A DNA stretch of 64,000 nt. Source: Nissolia schottii. Lineage: Eukaryota; Streptophyta; Magnoliopsida; Fabales; Fabaceae. The stretch is taken from NCBI GenBank assembly GCA_003254905.1, contig QANU01085618.1, positions 64,110-128,109 of the forward strand, in the 5' to 3' direction. Shown here in pieces: positions 36,901 through 48,317 of the stretch (positions are counted from its first letter, which is position 1; every line of letters starts with the position of its first letter). The translations under genes and the position numbers were made by a program. The notes under the pieces are model-generated. The model was given only the letters and a program-made list of their open reading frames with translations, had not been told where the DNA came from and ran no database searches.

Positions 36901-38670
36901 CATTTTGTGAATATTTGGCTACTTTGTTGGGTTGTTGAGCATGTGTGATGTTTCATTGATTATTGTATTTGATATATACTGCTTGTCTGTCTTTAATGGA
37001 ATGTATTTTTTCTTCAGCCAATTGGTCAGTCCTCCAAAGATTCTGCCAATATCAATGTTTCTGCATCACATCTTATGCCTCACCTTCAAAATCTTTTCCA
37101 TCAGACGTCTATTCAACAGGTGAGGGAAACTGAAGTCTGAAATTTCTTTTAATTGTGTTCTTGTTGGAAGATTGATCATCTTAAATGCACAACTTCACCA
37201 ATTTATAATCTTACTGGAAAGTCCTGTTTCATTCCAGGATCTTATAATGAATCTTTTGAATAGCTTGCAACCTGCTGAGGCAATTGATGGTGGGTGATGG
37301 GTTTTCCATTGATTATGTTTGAGCGTATTCTTTTTTATGTATGGTAGTGAATGACATAATGAGTACAACTAATTTTTCAGCTTCTCAGAATGGAAAGTTG
37401 CCTCCATTACCTCGTACTTCAGAGAACAATGGAAGTGTGAGTAATTTTTCATGTGATTTATCCCCTTTTTGCTTGTATGCTTTAATTATTTTAAACACCG
37501 TACATGCCAATTTTCAAGTAGTCATCTCTGTTTTGGTGACATAAACCTGCTGCGAAATATACAATGATTTTTTTATGTACTTGATATTTTCTTGTGAGTT
37601 TGACACTGGAGTCGTTTATAGATTGACACAGCAGCTTCAGAAAGGGAACAACTGCTGATGCTCAAAATTTCAGAACTTGAGGCTCAGTATGTTATATAAG
37701 ATCGTAAAATATTTTCTGAGCAATCCTTTCTTGTAGACTTCAAAAAGCTTATCTAACTCCATCTCTGCCCTTCCTCCTTCCTCTCTGCCTTGTGTTAACA
37801 GGATGATCAATTTGACCGATGAACTGAATTCTGAGAAGTTAAAATACCAACAGGTAAGTTTTTATAGAAGCTTTTCTATTTCTTTATCCTTGTCGGTTTT
37901 CTTTACCGATTTTGGGTTCCTGCTTCCATTATCTATATGTAGGACATGTCATTTCCAGCCCCAAAACCGTATAAGTTAAAAAGCTTTAACCCATTGTTTG
38001 ATTCAAGAGAAAAAGAAGAGAGAGAAAATGAGAAGAGAGAAATTGGGAAGATTTTGAAGTTTTCTCTTGTTTGAATATGTAGGAAAGAAAAAATGGATGT
38101 GGGATTCATCAAAATATTTGTCCTCACTCTTGTAGAGAAAACACCCGTCTAATTCTTGCTTCCTTCATTTCTATACATTAATTATATTACATCAAGGTTT
38201 AGAAAGTCATTATTTAGAATGGCTACATTTTTTTCCTTCCTATTTTTCTCTCCAACCAAGCCAGAGAAACCAAAAGTTATCTAAGCGAAATATTGTTTTT
38301 TTTTTTTCTCCTCTTCATTCATTTTATACATTATATGTATTAAGGATAAAAGAGTCATTTAGTATGATTATATTTTTTCCCTTCCCATTTTATTCTCCAT
38401 CCAAGCCCAAGAAAGATTACATTTTGTGGTTTTTTCCTCTTCCTTTTTATTTTTTCCTCTAAGCAATGGGAGAAACAATAGACTTTTATCTTTATTTTAT
38501 TATAGTTCATTTTCTATCACTTTAGTCTCTTTCATTGCTCAAGCGAAGGGTAAAAGGTAGGTTTCAGTAAAACTAATGAATGATTTGGTTATTGATTTGA
38601 ATAGTTGCAACAACAGCTAAATGCTGTCTACAGCCAGGAACAGAATGGGAAAAGAGAGGAAGTTGCATGA
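30901..38670 (+). CDS. STE20/FRAY-type Ser/Thr protein kinase, BLUS1-like group
   Basis: Coding exons are 30901-31439, 31772-31816, 32079-32160, 32283-32351, 32542-32712, 32799-32864, 34422-34490, 34578-34646, 34719-34993, 36396-36609, 36684-36722, 36827-36886, 37018-37119, 37238-37289, 37381-37436, 37622-37686, 37802-37853 and 38605-38670. All junctions are GT..AG and the total of 2091 nt encodes 696 aa. The N-terminal kinase domain is complete: Gly-loop GYGASATVY (20-28), Lys42, HRD 134-136, DFG 154-156, and activation segment GTPCWMAPE (176-184). The Ser/Thr-rich C-terminal half ends in a coiled coil (from about residue 640) with [17 protein letters not shown]. It phosphorylates Ser/Thr on unknown substrates. 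BLUS1 itself, which is shorter, signals blue light in guard cells, but this longer protein matches the 670-710 aa relatives, so that role is not assumed. Exon 1 is strikingly GC-rich compared with the later exons. Confidence 0.93.
33340..34270. repeat. Dispersed repeat filling kinase intron 6
   Basis: It shares internal words with 10140-10560 (CTTTCTAAG, CATGTGCCAATACTT). It has GACAC/GTGTC-rich ends, including a duplicated 'gtgttgcatgcatgtcca' at about 34171 and 34195. It is split by the solo LTR at 33509-33878. Confidence 0.55.
33509..33878 (-). mobile_element. Solo LTR with 5-bp target duplication ACTAG
   Basis: The 370-bp segment begins TGTTAGGTCG and ends GATCCTAACA, giving the canonical TG..CA ends. 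Identical ACTAG copies abut it at 33504-33508 and 33879-33883. Reverse-complemented it starts TGTTAGGATCAAAGAG, a typical Ty1/copia LTR start, so the minus orientation is preferred. No internal retrotransposon sequence remains, implying LTR-LTR recombination. Confidence 0.85.
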
Positions 38671-40036
38671 AAGCAGAGATAAATTGTGATTTATCTTTTA
38701 GTCAGTTACATTTACATCCAGGCGCAAATGAATGATAAATCTTACATTGAACTCCATTTTTTCCTCTCTCCGCCGTGAAGGAGAACTTTTTGAATGTTCA
38801 TAGCTCCTCTTGATAAGAGCTGGATATGTTCTCTGTTCCAACCTACCTTGTGTTCAATAAGCTTTTGTGAAGATCTAAACGACCACCAAGTGCAAAATAA
38901 GCCCAAATGCTGATATGTCAAGGTTAATCCCATTATTTGTTTCATTCATAATTCTGATGTAAATGAGCTTCTTCTGCTGTATCATACTGCAAACGTGCAC
39001 TAAGTTTGCAGATTAATTATGAATTGTGATAACTGGTGAGGAAGTTATGGGGACATAACCCCCGGGGGGGAATAATAATACCCCTACATGTCGAACTGTA
39101 ATCATTAGTACTTTATCGTATTTGAGCTTGTATAGTTTATTGTATTCTACCAACTGAATAATGAGTTGCATACTAGATGAGTCAACTTAGTGAAATATTC
39201 CTGCCGTTCAAACTTAGCTCTCTATGGCATCAAATTCAGCAGCTTAATGATGCTCTTCTGGTGTCAAGATTAAGCATATGATTATTTATTTGTTCTGTTT
39301 ATAGTGGTTGATTGACATATATGAATTTGGAAGATTTTAGGTGGAGTATATTATCAGTTATATATTATTATCTATACATTATAAACTCCTGGAAATTACT
39401 CTGGCTGGTTCACTAAATGTGGCATAATGTTGACATCTCACTATCGGAAGTGTCAAAATGATGTATGGATAGTTCCGGTAAATGATGTAATATGAATAAT
39501 TCTCTTTAGATGAAAAAGTGAATCACGCCCTCATATTTCATTTAACAACTATTATGATTTCTGAAAGAGATTCTGGTTAAATCTTACTGTTTTTCTCTGA
39601 CATGGCGGAGAATAAGAATGAGGTTTTTTTTTTTTTCCAATTTTTTTATTTATTTTATAAACAATTATTTAAGACAATTAGTGAAAATAACACATGAAGG
39701 TGTGTAGGGTCCACTACTTTTGTGGGGTTGTCCATTACTCTTGTTTAACAACTCTTGGCGAAGGATGCGATGTGCCAAGTGAGTTTGAACACATTGAGTA
39801 GAGCTGATGATTAATTACGAAAAAGCCACTGCACTTGCTTAAAGTGTACTTTTTTAATTTTACATTTAAAACCCTATTGTTAGTTTTATTTATTTTTTTG
39901 GTCCCCCTTTCCTACGTGCGGCAACGACTGTCTTTGATTCTTTGTGCTAGCACCTCCAAACGTTCCACCCCATCATGCATGCTTCCCCACCTTGAGATCC
40001 ATACCAAGGCTTCACAATGGAGCACGCTTTCCTCAA
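38671..40036. other. 3' flank of kinase gene and spacer
   Basis: The kinase 3' UTR should lie in the first few hundred bases. Beyond about 39100 the sequence is AT-rich with no recognisable gene. A GGGGGGG run occurs at about 39063. Confidence 0.4.
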
Positions 40037-40486
40037 ATGGAAAGCCGCCTACGACTACAACCTCGAGACCTGTGTCATGCTTTTAGTTTGCCAATCGGTG
40101 AGCACGATTTGTGGATCAAGTGGACGATCTTGTGCTTGATCGCCGATGCAGAGAGGCAGGGTAAGTTCTCCATGCTGGAGGGAAAGATTCGAGAGTTGAG
40201 GGAGTCACTGAAGCAAGAAGCTGCGATTGAGCTGCTTCTGCTTGGTCGGTTGTTGGTGGAAATCAAGCTGAGGATGTGCTACGTTGCAGAGTTGGAGCTC
40301 CCCTTTAAAAGAAGCAACGCTGGTCGTGGTTTCATGGTAATAATGAAGAGATTGTGTTGCCGACGGAAACGAACGGAGGCGACGGCGGCGGAGAAGGCGG
40401 TGTTTGCGGAGGCAAAGATCCTCAAGAGTAGTTTCAAACTTTATAGCTTAAGAACTTACTTTAATATAGAGAAAAACCAACCTTAA
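40037..40486 (+). CDS. Unrecognised reading frame, possibly a pseudogene
   Basis: The frame from the first ATG encodes about 149 aa beginning MESRLRLQPRDLC. Its middle is rich in charged, helix-forming residues (GKFSMLEGKIRELRESLKQE) and it has a basic KRLCCRRKRTEAT segment. The DNA is more GC-rich and codon-like than its surroundings. Overlapping frames at the 5' end are also open over the same stretch, so an ancestral frameshift is possible. I do not recognise a family. It could be a retroposed gene piece, since a giant poly-A run lies 360 bp downstream, but the AT-rich sequence between them does not look like a 3' UTR of the same unit with any certainty. Confidence 0.25.
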   Translation: MESRLRLQPRDLCHAFSLPIGEHDLWIKWTILCLIADAERQGKFSMLEGKIRELRESLKQEAAIELLLLGRLLVEIKLRMCYVAELELPFKRSNAGRGFMVIMKRLCCRRKRTEATAAEKAVFAEAKILKSSFKLYSLRTYFNIEKNQP

Positions 40487-40839
40487 TGAAATTTAAGTGT
40501 GTTTGGAAACCACCATCACAAAAGTGAAAATTTATCTCTTTCTTCATGCTTGAGAATCAATTCTAAGCTCTCTCAATTCAAATCCAAACACATTGTTACG
40601 AAATCAAACAATCTCTTGCAAGTCCCAATTGAATTAAAGCTCTTGGATACATAATTTTACAAAAGTTGTGTGATATTAATTGAACTTGATAAATCTTCGT
40701 TTTGATTTCGTTTGACTCTTCAAATCGGAATAGAATTTGGGGTTTATTGGATGATGTGGAAACTTGGCAAGGTTTGATGTTAGTTTTGTTACAATCAAAA
40801 ATGGATAAAGCAATTAAGTCCTTAATTTTACACACAACG

Positions 40840-42124
<1,285 letters not shown>

Positions 42125-42695
42125 CTATATACCATGGTTGTTAAACTCTCGATTTAATTCATAAACTCCTACAAATTTATGATTCTATTACATAAAACGA
42201 GTTAACACTTATGTAAACTCTCTTTTGATTAACTCGTACGAGTTTAAGTAAACTCTCGGTTCTATTAGCGAATTTATGAGTTTATCTCAAAATGTAAAAA
42301 TTTGATATCTTTGTTAGATATTTAGCTGACTTTGTTAATGTTAAACAATATCTATTAATTTTATTAAACTAATTTTACTTATTTATCATAATTAAGTTAT
42401 GTTTTATCAAATTATAAAGTAATACAGGTAGAGAATAAAGTACGATATAACAATTAAGTGTCACACATTATGGTATATTTTTTACAATATTTTCTTCATT
42501 TATTTCATTTTAAATTTCACATTATTCAACTATAGTTATAAATACAACAGTTAATCATGTTTAGTTTCTAATTATATTGCTTATAACATATTTTTTATGT
42601 ATGTAAACTCTTATAAGTTTACGATTTGAGTTTGTTGAAGTTTCTTGAGTTTAATTAATCTCTTGAGTTTGACAATCTTACTGTATACTTTTATG
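42125..42695. mobile_element. MITE-like element with AAACTC-rich inverted ends
   Basis: The left end reads CATGGTTGTTAAACTCTCGA with recurring 'aaactctc' and 'gagttta' words. The right end reads 'gagtttgacaatcttactg', which reverse-complements to a similar 'attgtcaaactc'. No coding capacity. Confidence 0.4.
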
Positions 42696-42769
42696 AATGA
42701 AGATTGATTTTATTTTCCTTCTTAGTTAATCCCTAAAAATTAGGGATCAATGACAAAAGATTCGACAAT

Positions 42770-44665
42770 CTGGCTTGCATATAAACGAGGTGGGACGAAC
42801 TAATTTTATGTAGGCCAAAATTTTATGTTAACCTTGCATGTTATTTAGCCCATGAGTTGATGGGTTAGCCTGCGAGCTGAAACAAAAATTAAAAAAAAGT
42901 AAAAAATTTAACTTCACTAAAATATACACATACTACACCAAATACAAAATATACACATAATGATAACTCTCCAATGAGAGTTATTTTGTTTAGTTTTTGC
43001 ATATAGTTTTAAGTTATTTTATGCATTTTAAGATAATTTTAGGTGTTTGTTTATTGGTTCTTAAGAATAAGGATCTCGGGAAGAAGATTGAACAAAAATG
43101 ACTATTTTAAAGTGTCGAAATGGTTTTACTATGAATTTTCATTGAGTTTTCACCTTGAATATGGAATAATTTGGACTTGACTTCAACTACAAAGTTGAAT
43201 ATATCTTTCATAGCTTTAAGTGGAGACTTGAATCACCTCAATTGGACGCCTGTAGCAAAAGTTATGGTATTTTTACCATCACAATGCAAAATTATCAAAA
43301 AGTGCAGAAAAGGGAAACTAATCGAGTGGTTCGAACACAAAAGCAAACTATTTTTTGTCCAAGAAAGACTACTCGAGTGGTCCCAGCACTGCTCAAGTGG
43401 TCGGACGCGACCCTAGTGCGATAAATAATGCATTTTGACTCATGTTTTTTAGTTCAATCACTATAAATTGGAGTACCAAACTCAACCTGGAGGATCATTC
43501 ATTCGGATTGGAGAGTGGAGGCAACCTTGTGAGAGTTCCATGGTGTAAAGACAAAGGCTCTGAGGGTGTGATGCAATGAGGGAGAAATCCCAATTTGTTG
43601 TCCCCAAGTCAAGTCTTTACCATTGTTCTTTCCTAGAACCTTTATTTTCTGGTTTCATTTTCTTTTCTTCATCTTCCATGATGAACTAAGTCCCTGCTAG
43701 GGCATTGATGTAACCGTTTCTTTGATGATGTTTTCGTAAAACCTCTTTGTTATTCAGTTTTTCTATCAATGTTAATTAAGTTTCTATGAACTATTCTTAA
43801 TGCTTTTGATTAGCTGGCCATTAATTGAATGAATTGTTGTCTTACATGAATTTGAGAAAAGGAATGTGAGAGTGCTTTATTATAGAAACCATAAGTTAAG
43901 CGACAATCTGAGAGGAACAAGCGCAACCTATGTGGTTGTGTGTGGAGAATTCATAAATCATTTATGCTCTTAATAGATTAGGTTACACCAAGAGATTGTG
44001 TAGTCACTTTAGGTAAGGATAAGTATTCGACCTCGAGAGAGGATTGTGATTAGGATAAGAATCCTGACCATTAGTTAACTAGATCAATAATTGAATAACA
44101 ATGTTTTAGGAGAATTGTGTGTGTTTATCTATGAACACACCTACATCTAGAATATATGAAGTAAATGTCTTAGTCTCTTCTCCTAGTTTCTTTTTCCATT
44201 ATTCTAAGTTTATTTTGTTCCCTTTTATTTTATTGAAATTAAACTCAATTCTCTTTTTCTATAATTAATTCAATTGAATTATTTGTTGATTAAATTATAG
44301 TGTAATATTATACTCGTGAATTTGACAACTTGAGCTATAATACTTACTCTTATTACTTGTATAAACTAGTGCATTTGCTAGTGTTGTAAAATTCACATCA
44401 CTTAATAAAATAAAAGAGCTCTATGTCCAAAAAAAACTATGTTCACAAAGCTAAAATAAATCAAAACAATTTAATTTTTTTTTCTTCTCATTATATGTTA
44501 TTATTATTTTTTCAACTTTATTTTAACCCACGAGCTAATTTGCCCTGCTCGTCAGCCTTGAGCTAAACGAGTCAATTTGAGCAAATTGAAAAATTTAAAC
44601 AAATTCAAAATTTGTGTTTGCTCACAACAAAATTGCGGGTCATGCCTATTTTGTCATCCTATTAA
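42770..44665. mobile_element. Repeat split by a solo LTR (outer pieces 42770-42955 and 44405-44665)
   Basis: The left piece holds 'cccatgagttgatgggttag' and 'cctgcgagctg'. The right piece holds 'taacccacgagctaatttgc' and 'gcgggtcatgcctattttgt'. These are mirrored GGGTT/AACCC-type ends typical of hAT-like plant repeats. The sequence between them belongs to the LTR-like block below. Confidence 0.4.
42961..44400 (+). mobile_element. Probable solo LTR of a Ty3/gypsy element
   Basis: It starts TGATAACTCTCCAATGAGAG and ends AGTGTTGTAAAATTCACATC then A, the TG..CA layout. The 3' portion 'atattatactcgtgaatttg ... tgcatttgctagtgttg' is like the ends of long Tat/Ogre-type LTRs. Repeated 'actcgagtggtc' words lie at about 43320-43405. 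No PBS, gag or second LTR is seen, and I could not find a convincing target duplication. Confidence 0.45.
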
Positions 44666-45714
44666 AAATAATAAGTGTCATTAATAAAAATATGTAGGTT
44701 AATTATTAATTTTTCAAGCATTACATAGCGTTCCACCCTTCACCCAAGTTCGGAAATGAAAGCCGCTGTTCAATTAACCGTAATTCACAATTTGATGTTC
44801 GCTATAATTATATTCAGGTTTGGAGACTTTGTTTTAGGTTTTCACACCATCAATTTGATTTGATGTGTACGTAGCTAGTTTAACTTCAAGGACTGTCCAA
44901 GAAATTAAATCGAGAGTAAACCCTCATTTGCTTTGAAGACATAGGTACATTAAATCAGTCTTCTAAACACATTACTGGTTCAATGTTTTACTAATTTAAT
45001 GCATAGTTTCTGTATTATGTTCATATTATTATTATTATTATTAGAGTCGTTTGTAAATCACATTGTTCCATCTTGCTAACCATGTGCTGTGCTTTATATC
45101 TCGCTGCCGCACATGACAATAATGCGATGCGATGCAGTCACATAGTAGATAATACATGTTCTGGAGAAAACAAAAAAGAGACAATGTCCAGTGCAAATTT
45201 CCAAAACTTTATAAAAACAAAAAATAATGGCTGCCAACTGGCCCATGTGCACGTTATTAGCCGTGTATAATAGCTGTATAGTTGTCTCTTTTTCCCTAAA
45301 TTAACCCTCTAATCTCACCATAAGTCCCTTTACCGGGTCACTCACAGCATTCATACTCTTCCGCCGACATCTGAACAATTCTCTCTCTCATTGAGACGTC
45401 ATTTTAACCTTGACCACTGTTACTGTTCCTGCCTGAACATGTTCATTTCTCACTTTTAAGTCTTTAATGCATACCCAAATATTAACTTGCATTTTAGCGA
45501 CTAGATGTCTACACACATAAATAATAGCATAGCCCGAAGGCCAAATGATAATCTGACACATTATACAGGAAGAAGGGCACTCCTGTAATTTGGCCATTGG
45601 GTGGGCCCCATTGTCAATCTCCCAATCGCCAGAGACAATAACAAGTCCTCTATTGGGGAGGTCCTAGATCTTAAGAGGAGGAGAAGGGGCGACTCCGGAG
45701 AAGTAGAATCGAAG
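44666..45714. other. Upstream region of the ENODL gene
   Basis: No gene. A TTATTATTATTA tract lies at about 45026. The last few hundred bases should contain the ENODL promoter and 5' UTR; a weak 'acattatacagg' at 45557 is the only TATA-like word I can point to. Confidence 0.35.
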
Positions 45715-46506
45715 ATGGCCATTCTTTTTAGCCATAACTTTTTGTTGGGGTCTCTCTTTCTCCTCGTGTTGGTCCAAATCAAAACCATGGTGCTTTGCTA
45801 CCAGTACAAGGTTGGAGATCTAGATGCTTGGGGTATTCCCACCTCAGCAAATCCACAAGTGTACACCACATGGTCCAGACATCATGATCTCAAGATTGGA
45901 GACTCCCTTTGTAAGTTTTCTTACTACATAGTTCTCTTTAATACAAATTAAATTATGCCAATGACTGCGTAACACTTTTTGATCCATGTAGTCGGATAAG
46001 ACTTAGTTGTCGTTGTATTAAAGGGTGGCCAAAAGGGCGCATTCCTTAACTCATTTTGTATATTTTTGTGTGCGCGCGCAGTGTTTCTGTATCCACCAAG
46101 TCAAGATTCATTGATTCAAGTCACACATGAATCATACAAGAGCTGCAACCTTAAGGACCCAATATTGTACATGAACAATGGCAACTCCTTGTTCAACATC
46201 ACATCAAATGGGGAATACTACTTCACCAGTGGGGAGAATGGGCACTGCCAGAAGAATCAGAAGATTCATGTATCTGTTGGGGGAAATGGGACTTCAAGTG
46301 GTGATGATGGTGCTGCAGCACCAAGTGGTGGTGGTGGTGAGAGTTCATTGCCTGATTATGCACCATCATATCAAGCAGTGTTTGGCAACATTCCACACCC
46401 TCCTTCTTCTTCTTCTTCAGACTCAAATCATATAATAATAACTTCAACTTCTCAACTCTTTATCATTGGATTTGTGATGTTTGTTCTGTTCTCTGCCTTG
46501 ATGTGA
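45715..46506 (+). CDS. ENODL: Early nodulin-like protein (non-copper phytocyanin, GPI-anchored type)
   Basis: Exons 45715-45910 and 46082-46506 (GT..AG) total 621 nt and encode 206 aa. A hydrophobic signal peptide (residues 1 to about 27) is followed by the plastocyanin-like domain: YQYKVGDLDAWGIP, TTWSRHHDLKIGDSL, LFLYPPSQDS, ESYKSCNLKDPILYMNNGNS, then FTSGENGHCQKNQKI. The two cysteines for the domain disulfide are present, but the copper ligands of true plantacyanins are not conserved, as in ENODLs generally. A Gly/Ser/Pro-rich linker and a hydrophobic C-tail (FIIGFVMFVLFSALM) indicate a GPI-anchored arabinogalactan-like surface protein. Such proteins act at the plasma membrane and cell wall, in transport or signalling roles that are poorly defined. 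The intron ends in TGTGTGCGCGCGCAG and includes 'ggataagacttagttgtcgt', a SINE-tail-like word. Confidence 0.93.
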
Positions 46507-46552
46507 GGGCAGGGGATGTGTGCAAGGTCAGCAATGTCCACGGCTATTCACT

Positions 46553-46724
46553 TAGGACTATTTGATTTGTGTTTTAGTTTCTTGATTTTCATTTTCTGTG
46601 TTTTTAATTTTTTAAAATTTTGTGAAAAAAGTAAAATTACTCTTAGTATTTTTTTCACAAAATTATGAAATTAAGAAACACAGCAAATAGAAATAAAAAA
46701 TTAAAACACGAACCAAAGATGCCC
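46553..46724. mobile_element. Small foldback element just downstream of ENODL
   Basis: The left arm (TTTGTGTTTTAGTTTCTTGA ... TTTTGTGAAAAAAGTAA) mirrors the right arm, which reverse-complements to GTTCGTGTTTTAATTTTTTA ... TTTTGTGAAAAAAATAC. It would form a hairpin with arms of about 80 bp. It starts within about 50 bp of the ENODL stop, so it may lie in the 3' UTR. Confidence 0.6.
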
Positions 46725-48317
46725 TTATTTTCCTTGCATTGTTTTGCTCAAAGTTTTGTGATTCTTCAGGTTGATTTATTCAATTTTTTTAAAATATTAA
46801 ATTATCCGGGTCCGGGGCCATGATTTTGTATACAATGTAATGTAATTTTTTAAGCTATTGTGTTGTATAATGCTGTAATGATGGATGTGGTGTAATATTT
46901 TGTGATTGGATTCACCTAATAATAGGTCTACGCTTTCTTCATCTGTTATGGAGGAATGTTGCACAATGTGGTGGCGCAACTGCAGCCATAAAATTTGGTA
47001 TACTTTTTCAGATTTTCAAAATTAACCGGCCCCATTATTTTGCTGATTTTGCGTTGAAAAAGTGAAAAAGGAATTCTATAGTGAATTGTTGTAATCTTTT
47101 TCTAAAATAAAGAATCTTAATCAAAAGTGATCAGACTTGCAATTTTTAAAAATATATTATGAATTACAGTGATTTTGTTTCTTGTACAATAATAAAAAGC
47201 TTACATAAGGTTGATAAAGGAGGTGCGAATTTTTTTCCTTAACAAATGGTTTATAACATGAGTTTTGAGAATAGAAATTTTTTGGTTAGGAGATTTCTAT
47301 TACTACAATATTAAACCGGATTAGTCGATAAATAAATAATAATATAGTCTAAATATCAGTAATTTAATGAGAATTTTTTTTATATATAATATGATTTCGC
47401 AATAAATTCTTTTATATCTCCAATCTAATTGGATAGACAAAATCTTATTTCTCCATAATGGAAGCAGAAAGGCGACCCAAAATTGGAAAAAAAAAATGAG
47501 AAAGAAAAGAAGCAAAGATGAGAACTACTAACACAAGCAAAGTTACACGTGTCAAGAGGAGAATAGTTTTTCCTGTATCTGACACTTTAATTCATTCTAG
47601 AGACCTCGTAAGATCACAACAAATTTTCAGAATATCTCCGATAATAATTGTAACCCTAATCTTGATCTGACATAGTAATCTCTGCCACTTTGTGTAACTA
47701 AGAGCGATAAAGAAAGTGACCAAATTCTGACACAAACCCCACTTCACCTATCAAGCGAAGAGCCCTAAAACCTTGCAAGGTAAAGAGAAGCCCCAGGTAC
47801 CCGTGATTCTTTTCTACTTGTAAATCAAACCCACCATTGATTGAAAGATGAAAATGCTCATTTCATGATCTGGGCATCTGAAAAAATTTGACTTTTTTTT
47901 TTTCTTTTCTGTTTTGTAATTTGTTTAATTGGGTTTATTGAATGTCAAATTTCACATCACTTTGCGTTTCCATGTGAGTGATCTTTACGTGTACATTCTG
48001 ATTTCTTGGTTCTTGCTTATTTGTATTTCAGCTTCTAATGGAATTGTTTCTTTTTGTTCTTCTTATTCTTCACACTTGTTGAGTGTATGTTTGATTTTCA
48101 AAACGGAACGCCCAGTATTGATTCTGACAATCACCGGAAGGAAGAATTTCTCACTTCTAGAGCTCTGCATAACCTGAAAATCAAACATGTTATCCGTCTC
48201 TGCCTATCATATAATTCATATTCAGTATTAATTGTTACTTAATCTGTGTGTGTAACTGTTCTGTCTGAAGGATTTGAATTTGAGACAAGCTGGTGAAGAG
48301 TTGATATTGCCTTTGAT
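46725..48317. other. Intergenic; yippee-like 5' region at right
   Basis: AT-rich. The right part (from about 47700) is more gene-like and probably contains the promoter, 5' UTR and perhaps a 5' UTR intron of the yippee-like gene. No other gene seen. Confidence 0.4.
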
